A stretch of 64,000 nucleotides of DNA from JACDCY01 sp964350145 (GCA_964350145.1 CAYGJL010000016.1:1-64000), one strand, 5' to 3'; positions 17,104-26,494 are shown, counted from the stretch's first letter. The notes: generated from the letters alone by a model not told the origin. A program made the numbers and translations.

Positions 17104-18178
17104 GGCACGCCGCCCGCCGGACGCCGACTCGATTCTCGTCGTCGACGACCAGGAAGACAACGTAGAGTTGTTGCGCGCGCGTCTGGTCGCGCGCGGGTAC
17201 GACGTCCGAACCGCGACCGGCGGCCAGCAGGCGCTCGACCTGGTCAGAGAGAGGCCGCCGGATCTCATCCTGCTCGACGTCATGATGCCGAAGATGAGCG
17301 GCATCGAGGTCGTCCGCCGGATCAAGAACGACGAGAGCCTCCCCTTTATTGCCGTGATAATGCAGACGGCGCTGGACTCTACTGAAAGCCGCGTAGAGGG
17401 GCTGGATGCCGGCGCCGACGACTACATCACCAAGCCGATCAACTTCGCCGAGCTGGAGGCGCGCGTCCGGTCAATGCTTCGGATCAAGAGGCTGCAGGAA
17501 GATCTGGAAAGCAGGGAGCAAGAGCTCGAGGAGATGAACGACCGCCTGCGGCGGGTGTCTCAAACCGACGGGCTCACGGGCCTCGACAACCGCCGGTATC
17601 TCGAGGAGCGGCTGCACGAGATGTTCGAGCATTCGCTCCGCCTGCACGAGCCGCTCTCCGCCGTAATGTGCGACATCGATCACTTCAAGAGCGTGAACGA
17701 CACGCACGGCCACCAGGCGGGCGACGCGATCCTGCGTCAGTTCGCGGACCTCATCAAGCAGCAGGCTCGGGAGATCGATCGAGTCGGCCGGTATGGCGGA
17801 GAGGAGTTCATGATCATCCTTCCGGGCACGGTGCTCGACGCTGCGGTGACGTTCGCCGAGCGCGTCCGCGAGGAGATCGAGGAGCACGTGTTCACCTACG
17901 AGGATCTGGAGCTCAAGCGGAGCGTGAGCTGCGGGGTCGCGGCCTGGCCGCACCCGAAGATCGCCTCACCCGACGAGCTCATCCGCGCCGCCGACGACTC
18001 TTTGTACGTCGCGAAGGAAACGGGCCGTAACAAAGTGGTACGTTTCGACAGTGATGAATTCAGCTCGCACTGCAAGTCGGCCGATGCCGTGGCCGCCGAG
18101 GTGGGGAGAGCGTCCCACACCGGCGACACTCCGGCGGAAGGACTCGAGCACGCCGAGCCGGCGACACACCCCCGCTAG
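17093..18178 (+). CDS. PleD-like response regulator with GGDEF diguanylate cyclase
   Basis: A 361-residue protein with an N-terminal receiver (Asp62 in LILLDVMMPKMSG, Lys114 in ITKPIN), a short coiled coil (about residues 131-155) and a GGDEF domain that makes cyclic di-GMP from two GTP. The active site is GGEEF at 235-239. The product-inhibition I-site RxxD is present (REID at 226-229, five residues before GGEEF), so both activity and feedback control are probably intact. Its start overlaps the CheY-like gene. An Ala/Glu-rich tail of about 40 residues follows the domain. LigA follows after 8 nt. Confidence 0.94.
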   Translation: MASEARRPPDADSILVVDDQEDNVELLRARLVARGYDVRTATGGQQALDLVRERPPDLILLDVMMPKMSGIEVVRRIKNDESLPFIAVIMQTALDSTESRVEGLDAGADDYITKPINFAELEARVRSMLRIKRLQEDLESREQELEEMNDRLRRVSQTDGLTGLDNRRYLEERLHEMFEHSLRLHEPLSAVMCDIDHFKSVNDTHGHQAGDAILRQFADLIKQQAREIDRVGRYGGEEFMIILPGTVLDAAVTFAERVREEIEEHVFTYEDLELKRSVSCGVAAWPHPKIASPDELIRAADDSLYVAKETGRNKVVRFDSDEFSSHCKSADAVAAEVGRASHTGDTPAEGLEHAEPATHPR

Positions 18179-18186
18179 TCCGCTTC

Positions 18187-20214
18187 GTGTCAGGAACGCC
18201 GACGGCCCGCGCCGCTGAGCTCCGCGACGCGCTCACGCGCGCGTCGCACGAGTACTACGTGCTCGACCGTCCACGGATGGCCGATGCCGAGTACGACCGC
18301 CTCTTCCGCGAGCTCCAGGAGATCGAGGAGCGGCACCCGGAGCTGCGCACGGGCGACTCGCCCACGCAGCGCGTCGGCGCGCCACCCGCGAGCCAGCTCG
18401 ACAAGTACCAGCACCTGGTCCCGATGCTCTCGCTCGGCAACGCCTTCGACAATGACGAGCTGCGGGCCTGGGAGCAGCGGCTGGTGCGCCTCGCCGGCGA
18501 CGACGCGCTCCGCTCCGGCTACACTACCGAGCTCAAGATCGACGGCGCCGCCGTCAGCCTCACGTACACCGACGGCGTTCTGGTAAACGGCGCGACGCGC
18601 GGGAACGGCTCCATCGGCGAGGTGGTCACCGCCAACATTCGCACAGTGCGCGACGTCCCGCTCAGGCTCGCCGCCGGCGCGCCGGCCGGAACGCTGGAGA
18701 TCCGCGGCGAGATCTACATTCCGTTCAGCGCCTTCGAGGAGATGAACGCGGCCCGCGCGCGCGAGGGCGACACCCTGTTCGCCAATCCACGCAATGCCGC
18801 CGCGGGCTCGCTACGGCAGCTCGATCCGGCCGTGACCGCGTCGCGCCCGCTCCGATTCTTCGGCTACGCCGTCGCTGCCCCCGGCATCGCGCTGCCGTTT
18901 CAGACGCAGTGGGAGGTGCTCGACGCGGTCGAGAGCTGGGGCGTTCCGGTCGCGCCCCACCGTAAGCGCTGCAAGACCATGGACGAAGCTTTCACCTGGG
19001 CGCACGCGCTCGAGCACGAGCTGCGCGCGTCGCTCGATTTCGCGATCGACGGCGGCGTGGTCAAGGTGGATTCGTTCCGCGTGCAGGAGGAGCTGGGCGT
19101 CGTGGGCGGCCGCGAGCCGCGCTGGGCGATCGCGCGCAAGTTCGCGCCCGACATAGCCGAGACGACTCTGCTCGCGATCGAGGTCAACGTCGGGCGCACC
19201 GGAGCGCTCAATCCGTACGCGGTGCTCGAGCCCGTGGAGATCAGCGGCGCGATCGTCAAGCTCGCGACGCTGCACAACGAGGACTTCATCACCCAGCGCG
19301 ACCTGCGCGTGGGCGATCGCGTGCAGGTGAAGCGCGCGGGCGAGGTGATACCGCAGGTGATCGCGCCGGTGACGACCGCGCGCGATCCGAAGACGCCTCT
19401 GCAGAAATGGTCGATGCCGACGCGCTGCCCGCGCTGCGACACGCCCGCGATCCGCGAGGAGGGCGAGGCGCTGTCCTTCTGCCCGAACGTGGCCTGCCCC
19501 GGACGCAGACTCGAGGGGCTGGTCCACTTCGCGTCCCGCGGTGCGATGGACATCCGGGGGCTGTCGTACGCCCGCATCGAGCAGCTCATCGACGCGGGGC
19601 TCGTGCGCGACGCCGCCGACCTCTACCTCCTGACCCCCGAGCAGCTCCTGGAGCTCGACGGCTACGCCGCGAAAAGCGCGGCCGCGCTCGCCAAGGCGAT
19701 CGACGCGTCCCGCGCGCAGCCGCTGTCGCGGCTGCTGTACGGCCTCGGAATCCGCCACGTGGGGGAAGCGGCGGCGCACCTCCTGGCGCGCCACTTCAGC
19801 GACCTCGACTCGATGGCGGCGGCCGGCGTCGAGGAGGTCGGGAAGATCCGCGGCATCGGCTCGGTGATCGCGCAGGCCGTCGCGGATTTCTTCGCCGACC
19901 CGGGCGCCCGCGAGGAGATCGAAAAACTCCGGACCGCAGGCGTGAACTTTTCCGAGCCGCGCCCCGCGGTCACAGGAACCACGCTCGCCGGTAAGACTGT
20001 CGTGGTTACCGGCACGCTCCCGACCCTGTCGCGCAAGGCCGCCACCGATCTGATCGAGGCGCACGGCGGCCGCATCACCAGCTCGGTCTCCAAGGCGACT
20101 AGCTTCGTAGTCGCCGGTGAGGAAGCCGGCGGAAAGCTCGACAGGGCACGCGCGCTCGGCGTCGAGATAGTGGATGAAACCGAGCTCTTGCGGCGCGTGG
20201 CGCCGGGGGGATAG
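18187..20214 (+). CDS. ligA: NAD-dependent DNA ligase LigA
   Basis: A 675-residue ligase that seals nicks using NAD+. The Ia domain (HEYYVLDRPRMADAEYD), the nucleotidyltransferase motif with adenylated Lys117 (ELKIDGAAVS), the OB fold, a Cys4 zinc finger (CPRC and CPNVAC), the HhH repeats and a C-terminal BRCT domain (GKTVVVTGTLPTLSRKAA) appear in the expected order and length. It starts with GTG, 8 nt after the diguanylate cyclase gene, and is followed 9 nt later by the V4R gene. Confidence 0.96.
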   Translation: MSGTPTARAAELRDALTRASHEYYVLDRPRMADAEYDRLFRELQEIEERHPELRTGDSPTQRVGAPPASQLDKYQHLVPMLSLGNAFDNDELRAWEQRLVRLAGDDALRSGYTTELKIDGAAVSLTYTDGVLVNGATRGNGSIGEVVTANIRTVRDVPLRLAAGAPAGTLEIRGEIYIPFSAFEEMNAARAREGDTLFANPRNAAAGSLRQLDPAVTASRPLRFFGYAVAAPGIALPFQTQWEVLDAVESWGVPVAPHRKRCKTMDEAFTWAHALEHELRASLDFAIDGGVVKVDSFRVQEELGVVGGREPRWAIARKFAPDIAETTLLAIEVNVGRTGALNPYAVLEPVEISGAIVKLATLHNEDFITQRDLRVGDRVQVKRAGEVIPQVIAPVTTARDPKTPLQKWSMPTRCPRCDTPAIREEGEALSFCPNVACPGRRLEGLVHFASRGAMDIRGLSYARIEQLIDAGLVRDAADLYLLTPEQLLELDGYAAKSAAALAKAIDASRAQPLSRLLYGLGIRHVGEAAAHLLARHFSDLDSMAAAGVEEVGKIRGIGSVIAQAVADFFADPGAREEIEKLRTAGVNFSEPRPAVTGTTLAGKTVVVTGTLPTLSRKAATDLIEAHGGRITSSVSKATSFVVAGEEAGGKLDRARALGVEIVDETELLRRVAPGG

Positions 20215-20223
20215 TTAGACACG

Positions 20224-20763
20224 ATGAACCAACGACCACCGCCGGGCGTCGTCGCGATGCCGCGCGAAGTACTGCACCTGCTGCTCGAGCTGCCCGGTGA
20301 AGCCGACATGGAAACGCTCCGCGCCGTCGGTGACGCGGGCGGCGGCGCGCTGCTCGACGCTTTTGCGCGCTGGTCCGGCGACGGACAGGCGGTGGACCTG
20401 GCTGATCTACCGGTGGACTTCTTTCGGCAGCACGCGGCTGACTTTTTCGAGTGGTGCGGATTGGGCGAGGCGTCGGTCTGCACGAGGTCCGATTCGCTGA
20501 TCGAGGTGACCATCGGCGAGTGTTGGGAGACCGCGAGGCAGCACGCCGAGCAGAGGGGCTGCCACCTCACCACCGGACTGCTGCACGGATTTTTCGCCGC
20601 GCTTGCGGGCTACGAGCTGGGAGTCATGGAGCTGGAGTGCGCCGGGCTCGGCTCGGGCGGGACTTGTCGCTTTGTCGTCGGCACGCCCGAGATGGTGGAT
20701 TCGATATACGCCGGACTGAACTCGGGGGAGAGCTACGACGAGATCGTTGGAGCTACCATCTAA
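20224..20763 (+). CDS. V4R-domain protein
   Basis: A 179-residue protein whose C-terminal half resembles the V4R (4-vinyl reductase) small-molecule or redox-sensing fold: GECWETARQH, CHLTTGLLHGFFAAL, and ELECAGLGSGGTCRFVVG with the conserved C-x(7)-C ending. V4R domains bind hydrocarbons, heme or metals in sensors and in bacteriochlorophyll enzymes; the ligand here is unknown. It is tandem with ligA. Its TAA stop is joined directly to a family F repeat (TAACTGCCAC). Confidence 0.72.
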   Translation: MNQRPPPGVVAMPREVLHLLLELPGEADMETLRAVGDAGGGALLDAFARWSGDGQAVDLADLPVDFFRQHAADFFEWCGLGEASVCTRSDSLIEVTIGECWETARQHAEQRGCHLTTGLLHGFFAALAGYELGVMELECAGLGSGGTCRFVVGTPEMVDSIYAGLNSGESYDEIVGATI

Positions 20764-20929
20764 CTGCCACTTAGAACTGCCAAGCTGCGAGCTGCCAGCG
20801 GGAAGCTGCGAGCTACGAGCAACTACCACGCAACAGGACAACAACGGAAAACGCAAACCGGCGTGAAAAAGCTCGAAGCTGGGAGCTTTTAGCTGGCAGC
20901 GCGCAGCTTGGCAGTTCTAAGTGGCAGTT
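20761..20929. repeat. Long hairpin, family F, copy 1 (convergent junction)
   Basis: Arms of 38 nt at 20762-20799 and 20892-20929 pair with one mismatch; further imperfect pairing of AGCTGCGAGCT-type words continues inwards. The loop is purine-rich and AT-richer. The left end shares its first bases with the TAA stop of the V4R gene. The same arm sequence recurs at 29699-29820, 30255-30376 (inverted) and 41292-41364. Confidence 0.9.
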
Positions 20930-20935
20930 GACTCT

Positions 20936-21493
20936 TTACTCCGAGTCTCTGGGCGAAAACGATCCACCAGCCTGCATCGCATCCTCATATAGAGGATTCG
21001 GCACAAGCTCTCCATCCACCAAAACCTCCCGGTCCCACGGCAACACGATCGTACTCTCCGTTGCCAGCGCATGAAAATCCGGAACGTACGACCCGGTCTT
21101 GAAGCTGACCGCCGTTCGAACCTCCGCCGCGCCGGCGTTGACAACGGCCCCGACCGCCAGCCGCATCGTGTCCCCCTGATCACACGTCTCGTCCACTATC
21201 AGCACCCGCTTGCCGCGCACTACGGGAGGCGCGGCCGACAGCACCTGCGGCGTCTCCCGCACCGACTCGGCGTCGAGGCTGCGGCTGACGACGATCGAAT
21301 GGAATTCGCGGTGCAGAATCGCCGCGACGACGGCGCCGGGCACGACGCCCGCTGTGGCGACGCCGAGCACGATCTCGGGGTCGTAGCTGCGCGCGACCTT
21401 TAGCGCCAGCGCGCGCGACAGCTCGCCGAAGAGGGGCCACTCGACGTGGAGGACACCCTTGGATGGATCGACTGTATAGCGGCGTGGAGACAT
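20936..21493 (-). CDS. Phosphoribosyltransferase-domain protein
   Basis: A 185-residue type I PRTase fold. The PRPP loop is VLIVDETCDQGDTM (about residues 108-121), a variant of the usual VDDVxxTGxT, and the flexible-loop strand IVVSRSL precedes it. The nearest functional types are xanthine/hypoxanthine PRTases (Gpt-like) of nucleobase salvage, but substrate cannot be fixed. The ATG at 21493 gives the compact domain; a longer frame would read through a family A repeat upstream. It converges on the V4R gene across a family F hairpin. Confidence 0.83.
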   Translation of the reverse strand: MSPRRYTVDPSKGVLHVEWPLFGELSRALALKVARSYDPEIVLGVATAGVVPGAVVAAILHREFHSIVVSRSLDAESVRETPQVLSAAPPVVRGKRVLIVDETCDQGDTMRLAVGAVVNAGAAEVRTAVSFKTGSYVPDFHALATESTIVLPWDREVLVDGELVPNPLYEDAMQAGGSFSPRDSE

Positions 21494-21586
21494 TGGCGAT
21501 CCTTCGCGGTGGATTCGAAGCGAGACGTCGTAAGCTAGCCGAAGGGCGGCGGGGCGGGGGTCAGTCCACGCGTCCTTCCGCGATTG

Positions 21587-21755
21587 CGGACTGAGGACCC
21601 TTGCGGCCTCAGGACTAACTACAATCGACGATCGACGATTAAGTGAGGACTGAGGACGGAGGAGAAAGGCATTCCGCGATCCTCCGTCCTCGATTAATCG
21701 CCGATCCGCGATGGCCGTTAGTCCTGAGGCCGCAAGGGTCCGCAATCCTCAGTCC
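21587..21755. repeat. Long palindromic repeat, family A, copy 2
   Basis: The 350-nt gap between the divergent phosphoribosyltransferase and TPR genes holds this second copy of the family A palindrome. Core arms of 25 nt at 21595-21619 and 21717-21741 pair perfectly. Compared with copy 1 (2783-2957), most differences fall in the centre. Nothing else recognisable was seen in this gap apart from short flanks that must hold the two promoters. Confidence 0.87.
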
Positions 21756-21843
21756 GAAGTCACAAGACCAGGTGACAATCCGACCCCCTTGGACTGCGCG
21801 GACGATAGCGGATGTTTCGCTCCGGCAATAGCTTAACTGCATA

Positions 21844-22326
21844 ATGTCATGGTGGAGCCGGCTCACCGGCGAAGGCTCGAAAAGCGGGGCAAAAGCGCAG
21901 CGCATCGACTATCTGGGCGAAGCGCTGGCGCTCGAACGTCAGGGCGATTTCGACGCCGCGCTGACGTCGTACCGGCTCGCCCTGCGCGAGCAGCCCAACA
22001 ACTATCGCGCGCTCCAGAACATGGCGATCGTTTTCTCCAGGACGGGGCAGCAGGAAGAGGCGATCCGCGCGTACAAGCGCGCGCTCGAGATCCAGCCGAC
22101 GCTGTCGGGCTCGCACTACGGGCTCGCCTTCCTGCTGCTCAAGCGCGGCTCCATCGCCGACGCCGCGTACCATCTCGAAGCCTTTCTCATGGATCCGCCC
22201 ACCGGGCCCGACGCCGAGCGCTGGATAGAGCACGCGCGCGCCACCCTGGACAAACTCAACGCACCCGGCGGACACGCCGCGGACGGGAATGAGCACAACG
22301 TCCCGCCACCAGATCCAGAGGAATAG
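21844..22326 (+). CDS. TPR-repeat protein
   Basis: A 160-residue protein with three tetratricopeptide repeats between about residues 20 and 125: YLGEALALERQGDFDAALTS, YRALQNMAIVFSRTGQQEEA and SHYGLAFLLLKRGSIADAAY. TPRs bind partner proteins. The tail is Pro/Gly/Asp-rich. The stop is immediately followed by the GTG of a ParA-type ATPase, so the two are co-translated and the TPR protein may be a partner of that ATPase; this is inferred from position only. Confidence 0.85.
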   Translation: MSWWSRLTGEGSKSGAKAQRIDYLGEALALERQGDFDAALTSYRLALREQPNNYRALQNMAIVFSRTGQQEEAIRAYKRALEIQPTLSGSHYGLAFLLLKRGSIADAAYHLEAFLMDPPTGPDAERWIEHARATLDKLNAPGGHAADGNEHNVPPPDPEE

Positions 22327-23094
22327 GTGGGCCACGTTCTATCCGTCGTCAGCCAGAAGGGCGGCGTAGGCAAGACCACCACCGCGGTGAATCTCGCGGC
22401 CGCGTTCGCCAAGCGCGGCATGAAGACGCTGATCATAGACGTAGATCCGCAGGGCTCGGTGCGCTACGGCGTCGGCCTCCGCCGCGGCCACCCTACAGTC
22501 GGCTTCGCCGATTATCTCAACGGCGCCCGAGCGCTCCGCGACGTGATCCTTCCCACGGCGCTGCCATGGCTGCGCGTGATGCTCGCCGGCACGGTCACAG
22601 ATGAGGTGGATCACGTCATGTACCAGCAGCTCGTCGCCGAGACGCTCGTGCTCCCCGAGTTGTTGGAGACCTCCAAGCAACGCTGCGACGTCGTCGTCGT
22701 GGACAGTCCTCCGGGGCTTGGCCCGGTCACCCGCCGCGTGCTGGAAGGCAGCGATCACGTGATCGTGCCGCTCCAGTGCGAGCCGCTCGCGCTCCAGACT
22801 ACGCCGCAAATTCTGCGCGCGATCCAGGAGATCGTGCACTCCAACGAGAGGCTGACGCTGGACGGTCTGCTGCTTACGATGCACGAGCGGGACAACCCCG
22901 CGAGCGAGCGTGTGGTGGATTACGTGCGGCGGCATCTCCCGGCCAATCTCGTGTTCGACGTCACGATCCCGCGCACAGCCGCCGCCGCCGACGCGTTCGC
23001 CGCGGGCCAGCCGGTAGTGCTGCACACGCCCGCGGACCCCGCCGCGCTCGCGTACACGCACCTCGCGTCCGTGCTCGTGGAGCGGTTCGAGTGA
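22327..23094 (+). CDS. ParA/Soj-type ATPase
   Basis: A 255-residue deviant-Walker ATPase. KGGVGKTTTAVN (about 10-21) contains the signature lysine, DVDPQGS is the A' motif and VVVDSPPGLGPVT is Walker B. Such proteins position chromosomes, plasmids or large complexes with a ParB-like or scaffold partner. No parB or parS-like cluster is nearby, so it is an orphan that may position a cellular machine. It is flanked by, and coupled to, a TPR gene and a lipoprotein gene (GTGA overlap at 23091). Confidence 0.9.
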   Translation: MGHVLSVVSQKGGVGKTTTAVNLAAAFAKRGMKTLIIDVDPQGSVRYGVGLRRGHPTVGFADYLNGARALRDVILPTALPWLRVMLAGTVTDEVDHVMYQQLVAETLVLPELLETSKQRCDVVVVDSPPGLGPVTRRVLEGSDHVIVPLQCEPLALQTTPQILRAIQEIVHSNERLTLDGLLLTMHERDNPASERVVDYVRRHLPANLVFDVTIPRTAAAADAFAAGQPVVLHTPADPAALAYTHLASVLVERFE

Positions 23095-23846
23095 GAGCAG
23101 TCCACGCGATCCTGGCGGCCGGCGCACTCGCCGCGGGGTGCACCGACATAGACACGGGCCCGAACGTCGCCACGTCCATCGAGTTCAGCACGCTCCCGTT
23201 CCCAGCGGTCGTCGCCGGCGACACGCTGCGCGACACGAGCGGAATTGCGGCTCCGCTGCGCGCCGTCGTGTTCAACTCGGACAACGATGAGATCGTGGAC
23301 GCGCCCGTGCGATACGCCGCGCTGGAGACCGTCGTCATCGTGGATAGTATCACGGGCGTGCTGGTCGCGGGCGCGAACGCCGACACTACGGCGCGTGTCG
23401 TCGCCTACGTCGGATCCCTGCAGGCGGCTCCGCTGCGACTGAGCCTCGTGCCACGGCCGGATTCGGTTGGGCCGTCCGGCGCGATCGACACGCTGCGTTA
23501 CTCGGTGATCGACACCACGCAGAACATCTCGGGCGAGCTCGCCGTACGCGTCGTGCACCACGGGACCACGGACGATGTGCCGGTGCGCGACTGGATCGTG
23601 ACGTTCGCTCTCGCGGACGCGGCGGATTCTGTCCGCGCGCGCGTCGTGACCGACAACCGGCGCCCGTCGGCGGCCGACACGACGTCCAACCTGGGGATCG
23701 CGGCCCGCAAAGTGAGACTCTTCCCTGCCGGGCTGACGAGCCCGCGCGACTCCATTGTCGTGCTGGCGCACGTGCGCTACCGTAGCACGCACGTAGCGGG
23801 GAGTCCGCTGCGGCTGGTGCTGCCCGTAGTACCGCGGGTTCCCTAA
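23091..23846 (+). CDS. Lipoprotein of unknown function
   Basis: A 251-residue protein starting with GTG inside the ParA stop. The N-terminus is a lipoprotein signal with a lipobox ending LAAGC at Cys17. The rest is beta-rich with repeated V-V-x-D patterns, resembling the Ig-like exported proteins common in soil bacteria. I do not recognise a family. Co-translation with a ParA-type ATPase is unusual for an envelope lipoprotein. Confidence 0.72.
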   Translation: MRAVHAILAAGALAAGCTDIDTGPNVATSIEFSTLPFPAVVAGDTLRDTSGIAAPLRAVVFNSDNDEIVDAPVRYAALETVVIVDSITGVLVAGANADTTARVVAYVGSLQAAPLRLSLVPRPDSVGPSGAIDTLRYSVIDTTQNISGELAVRVVHHGTTDDVPVRDWIVTFALADAADSVRARVVTDNRRPSAADTTSNLGIAARKVRLFPAGLTSPRDSIVVLAHVRYRSTHVAGSPLRLVLPVVPRVP

Positions 23847-23860
23847 CACGACGAGCTGAC

Positions 23861-25702
23861 ATGAGCCCAGAGACGCTGGCACGCGGCGGTCCCGCACCCA
23901 AGCCCGGGACGCTGAACGAGCTGTTCTTCGCCGCGCTCGAGCGCGATCTGCCGGACGCGCTGCGCTTCAAGCGCGACGGCTCCTGGATTCCGATCTCCCA
24001 CCACGAGCTCGGCGAGCGCGTGCGCCACGCCGCGCGCGGACTCGAGACGCTCGGCGCGAAGCCGGGCGATCGCGTGGGCCTGCTCTCCGAGAATCGCCCC
24101 GAGTGGGCGATCGCCGATTACGCATGCCTGACCGGGTGCTTCGTGGACGTCCCGGTGTACCCGACGCTGCCGGCGGATCAGGTCGTTCACGTGCTGCGAG
24201 ACTCCGGCGCGATCGCGATCTTCGTCTCGACGACCGCGCAAGCGCGCAAGATCGAGTCCGTCCGCAAGGAGCTGCCGGCACTCAAGACCGTCATCAGCTT
24301 CGTCTCGACCGGCGGACACGCCGACATGACGCTGGCGGAGCTGGAGGCGCGCGGCCGCCAGGGAGAGACGGTAGAGAGCATCGCCGCGTATCGGGCGAAC
24401 GCCCTCCAGGCGCGCCCAGAAGATCTCGCGACGATCATCTACACCGCGGGCACGACCGGCGTCCCCAAGGGGGTGGTGCTGAGCCACGACAATCTGCACT
24501 CGAACGTGCTTGGATCCGCGGCGGTGCTACCGTTCGTCGGCGGGGACACTTGCCTCAGTCTGCTGCCGCTGTCGCACGTGTTCGAGCGAATGGCGGGCCA
24601 CTACCTGATGCTCTCGCTCGGCATCCGCATCGCGTACGCGGAGTCCATCGAAGCTCTGCGCGGCAACATGCTGGAGGTGAAGCCGACGCTGCTACTGGCG
24701 GTGCCACGGCTGTACGAGAAGATCGTCGCGTCCGTGCGGGACAAGGCGATGACCGGCGGCGCGCTGAAGCGGCGGATCTTCCTCTGGGCGAGCGCGGTCG
24801 GCGGAGAGTGGGCCGACGAAGTGCTCGCCGGCCGCGAGCCGCGCGGTCCGCTCCTGTTCAAGTACCGGCTGGCGCACAAGCTGGTCTTCTCCAAGCTGCA
24901 CGCCGCTGTCGGCGGCCGCATCCGCTTCTTCGTCTCCGGCGCCGCCCCGCTCAACCCGGACATCAACAAGTTCTTCTTCTCCGCCGGCTTGCCCGTGCTC
25001 GAGGGATACGGCCTCACGGAGACGTCGCCGGTGATCTCGGTGAACGCACCGGGCAGGATCCGCATCGGGACCGTCGGCCAGCCGATCGACGGCGTGGATG
25101 TGCGCATCGCCGAGGATGAAGAAATCCTCGCGCGCGGCCCCAACATCATGCAGGGCTATTACAACAGGCCGGACGAGACGCGTGCGGCGATCACCGAGGA
25201 CGGCTGGTTCCATACGGGCGACCTCGGCAAGCTCGAGGGCGGCTTCATCACGATCACGGGGCGCAAGAAGGACATCATCGTCACCGCGGGCGGCAAGAAT
25301 ATCGCGCCGGCTCCGATCGAGCACCGGATGAAGTCGAGCAATTACGTCGCGCAGGCGGTCATGCTCGGCGACAAGCGCAAGTTCCCGATCATGCTGGTCG
25401 TGCCCAACTACGAGACGCTCGGGCGCTGGGCGCGGGAGCAGGGGCTCGCGTCCACCGAACCGGCGGCGCTGATCACGGAGCGGCGCGTGCAGCAGCTGTA
25501 CGAGCGGGAGATGACCACAGTGCTCGCGGGGCTCGCGCGGTACGAAACTCCGAAGAAAGTCGTGCTCATCGAGCAGGATTTCTCGATAGACGGCGGTGAG
25601 CTGACGCCCAAGATGAGCATCCGGCGAAACGTCGTGGAGGCGAAGAACAAGGCGGCGATAGACGCGGTATACGCGGGGCCGGCACCGACCGAAGCGCAGT
25701 AA
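23861..25702 (+). CDS. Long-chain acyl-CoA synthetase (AMP-binding)
   Basis: A 613-residue adenylate-forming enzyme that activates fatty acids to acyl-CoA through acyl-AMP. The P-loop motif is IYTAGTTGVPKGVVLSH, the A5 motif GYGLTETSPVIS, the A7 motif GWFHTGDLG and the A8 hinge GRKKDIIVTAGGKNIAP. It resembles the FadD15-type group. The end reads LTPKMSIRRNVV where relatives have LTPTxKxKR, so the usual lysines are partly changed. A family B hairpin starts 4 nt after the stop, ahead of a convergent operon. Confidence 0.93.
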   Translation: MSPETLARGGPAPKPGTLNELFFAALERDLPDALRFKRDGSWIPISHHELGERVRHAARGLETLGAKPGDRVGLLSENRPEWAIADYACLTGCFVDVPVYPTLPADQVVHVLRDSGAIAIFVSTTAQARKIESVRKELPALKTVISFVSTGGHADMTLAELEARGRQGETVESIAAYRANALQARPEDLATIIYTAGTTGVPKGVVLSHDNLHSNVLGSAAVLPFVGGDTCLSLLPLSHVFERMAGHYLMLSLGIRIAYAESIEALRGNMLEVKPTLLLAVPRLYEKIVASVRDKAMTGGALKRRIFLWASAVGGEWADEVLAGREPRGPLLFKYRLAHKLVFSKLHAAVGGRIRFFVSGAAPLNPDINKFFFSAGLPVLEGYGLTETSPVISVNAPGRIRIGTVGQPIDGVDVRIAEDEEILARGPNIMQGYYNRPDETRAAITEDGWFHTGDLGKLEGGFITITGRKKDIIVTAGGKNIAPAPIEHRMKSSNYVAQAVMLGDKRKFPIMLVVPNYETLGRWAREQGLASTEPAALITERRVQQLYEREMTTVLAGLARYETPKKVVLIEQDFSIDGGELTPKMSIRRNVVEAKNKAAIDAVYAGPAPTEAQ

Positions 25703-25705
25703 GGC

Positions 25706-25870
25706 GAACAAACAGGTTCGGGTAAACGGTCGTAGGTTGTATGGTCCCGGTGACCCGACTGGTTACGGGCCAACGGTTACCGGGCACCGGTTACCGGTAG
25801 CCGTTCACCGTGAGCAAATCAGTTAACCCGAGACCTATCACCTATTACCACATACCCAAACCTGTAGTTC
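25706..25870. repeat. Long imperfect hairpin, family B, copy 2 (convergent junction)
   Basis: The left end GAACAAACAGGTTCGGGTAA pairs loosely with the right end, whose reverse complement begins GAACTACAGGTTTGGGTA. The interior is rich in GGTTACCGG words. Outer sequence matches copy 1 at 6641-6824. It fills the gap between the convergent acyl-CoA synthetase and Trm112-like genes almost exactly (4 nt and 1 nt away). Confidence 0.75.
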
Positions 25871-25871
25871 T

Positions 25872-26483
25872 TCACCTTCGCGCGATCTGCACCGGCGCGC
25901 TCGCGCTCCCTCCTTGCCGAGCCGCAACCCAGTAGCTCTCATCCCGCGCGAGCTCGACCAGCCCGTCGGGCACCGCGGCGCCCGCCGGCGCCACCATCCT
26001 CGCCCCGTTCTTCAGCGCCCGCGCTCCGCTCTCGACTAGCTCTGACGCCGCCGAGTCCAGCGCGATACCGTCCAAACACTCCCGCGCCAGCGGCACGATG
26101 GTATCGCAACGCACGCGCGACACACGCGAGGCACCGGCAGTCGCCGAGTTGAACGCGATGACGGTGTTCCCGAGTCCCGTGATCGAGTCCGCCGCGTCCG
26201 CCCATGTCCCGCCGAGCAGCACGACGCCCGGCTCCACCAGATTCAGGTATGCGGCCACTCGCAGGCCGTCGCCGCCGGGCGCTGCCTCACCGTGGATGGC
26301 CGGACCGGGCTCGACATCGAACCAGGCGACGCCGCCCGTGATGGGGTACCGCGCGTTGCACACCGGGCAGCTGAGCAGCCCTTCGATCACATCCCGCTCG
26401 CGCAGCTCGTGGAACGCGGCCACCAGCCAGTTGTCCTCGTGGGGCCGCGTGCAGCGCAGCAGATCTATCAACTCGATGAACAT
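25872..26483 (-). CDS. Protein with Trm112-like zinc-ribbon N-terminus
   Basis: A 203-residue protein. The N-terminal 60 residues read MFIELIDLLRC...LLSCPVCNARYPITGGVAWF, the pattern of Trm112/YcaR-type zinc-ribbon domains, with only one CxxC pair visible. The rest is Ala/Gly-rich with LGGTWADAADSI, perhaps a degenerate Rossmann-like fold. It is the last gene of the pterin operon, 11 nt after the SDR gene. No function is assigned. Confidence 0.65.
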   Translation of the reverse strand: MFIELIDLLRCTRPHEDNWLVAAFHELRERDVIEGLLSCPVCNARYPITGGVAWFDVEPGPAIHGEAAPGGDGLRVAAYLNLVEPGVVLLGGTWADAADSITGLGNTVIAFNSATAGASRVSRVRCDTIVPLARECLDGIALDSAASELVESGARALKNGARMVAPAGAAVPDGLVELARDESYWVAARQGGSASAPVQIARR

Positions 26484-26494
26484 CGCGGCCCGCT

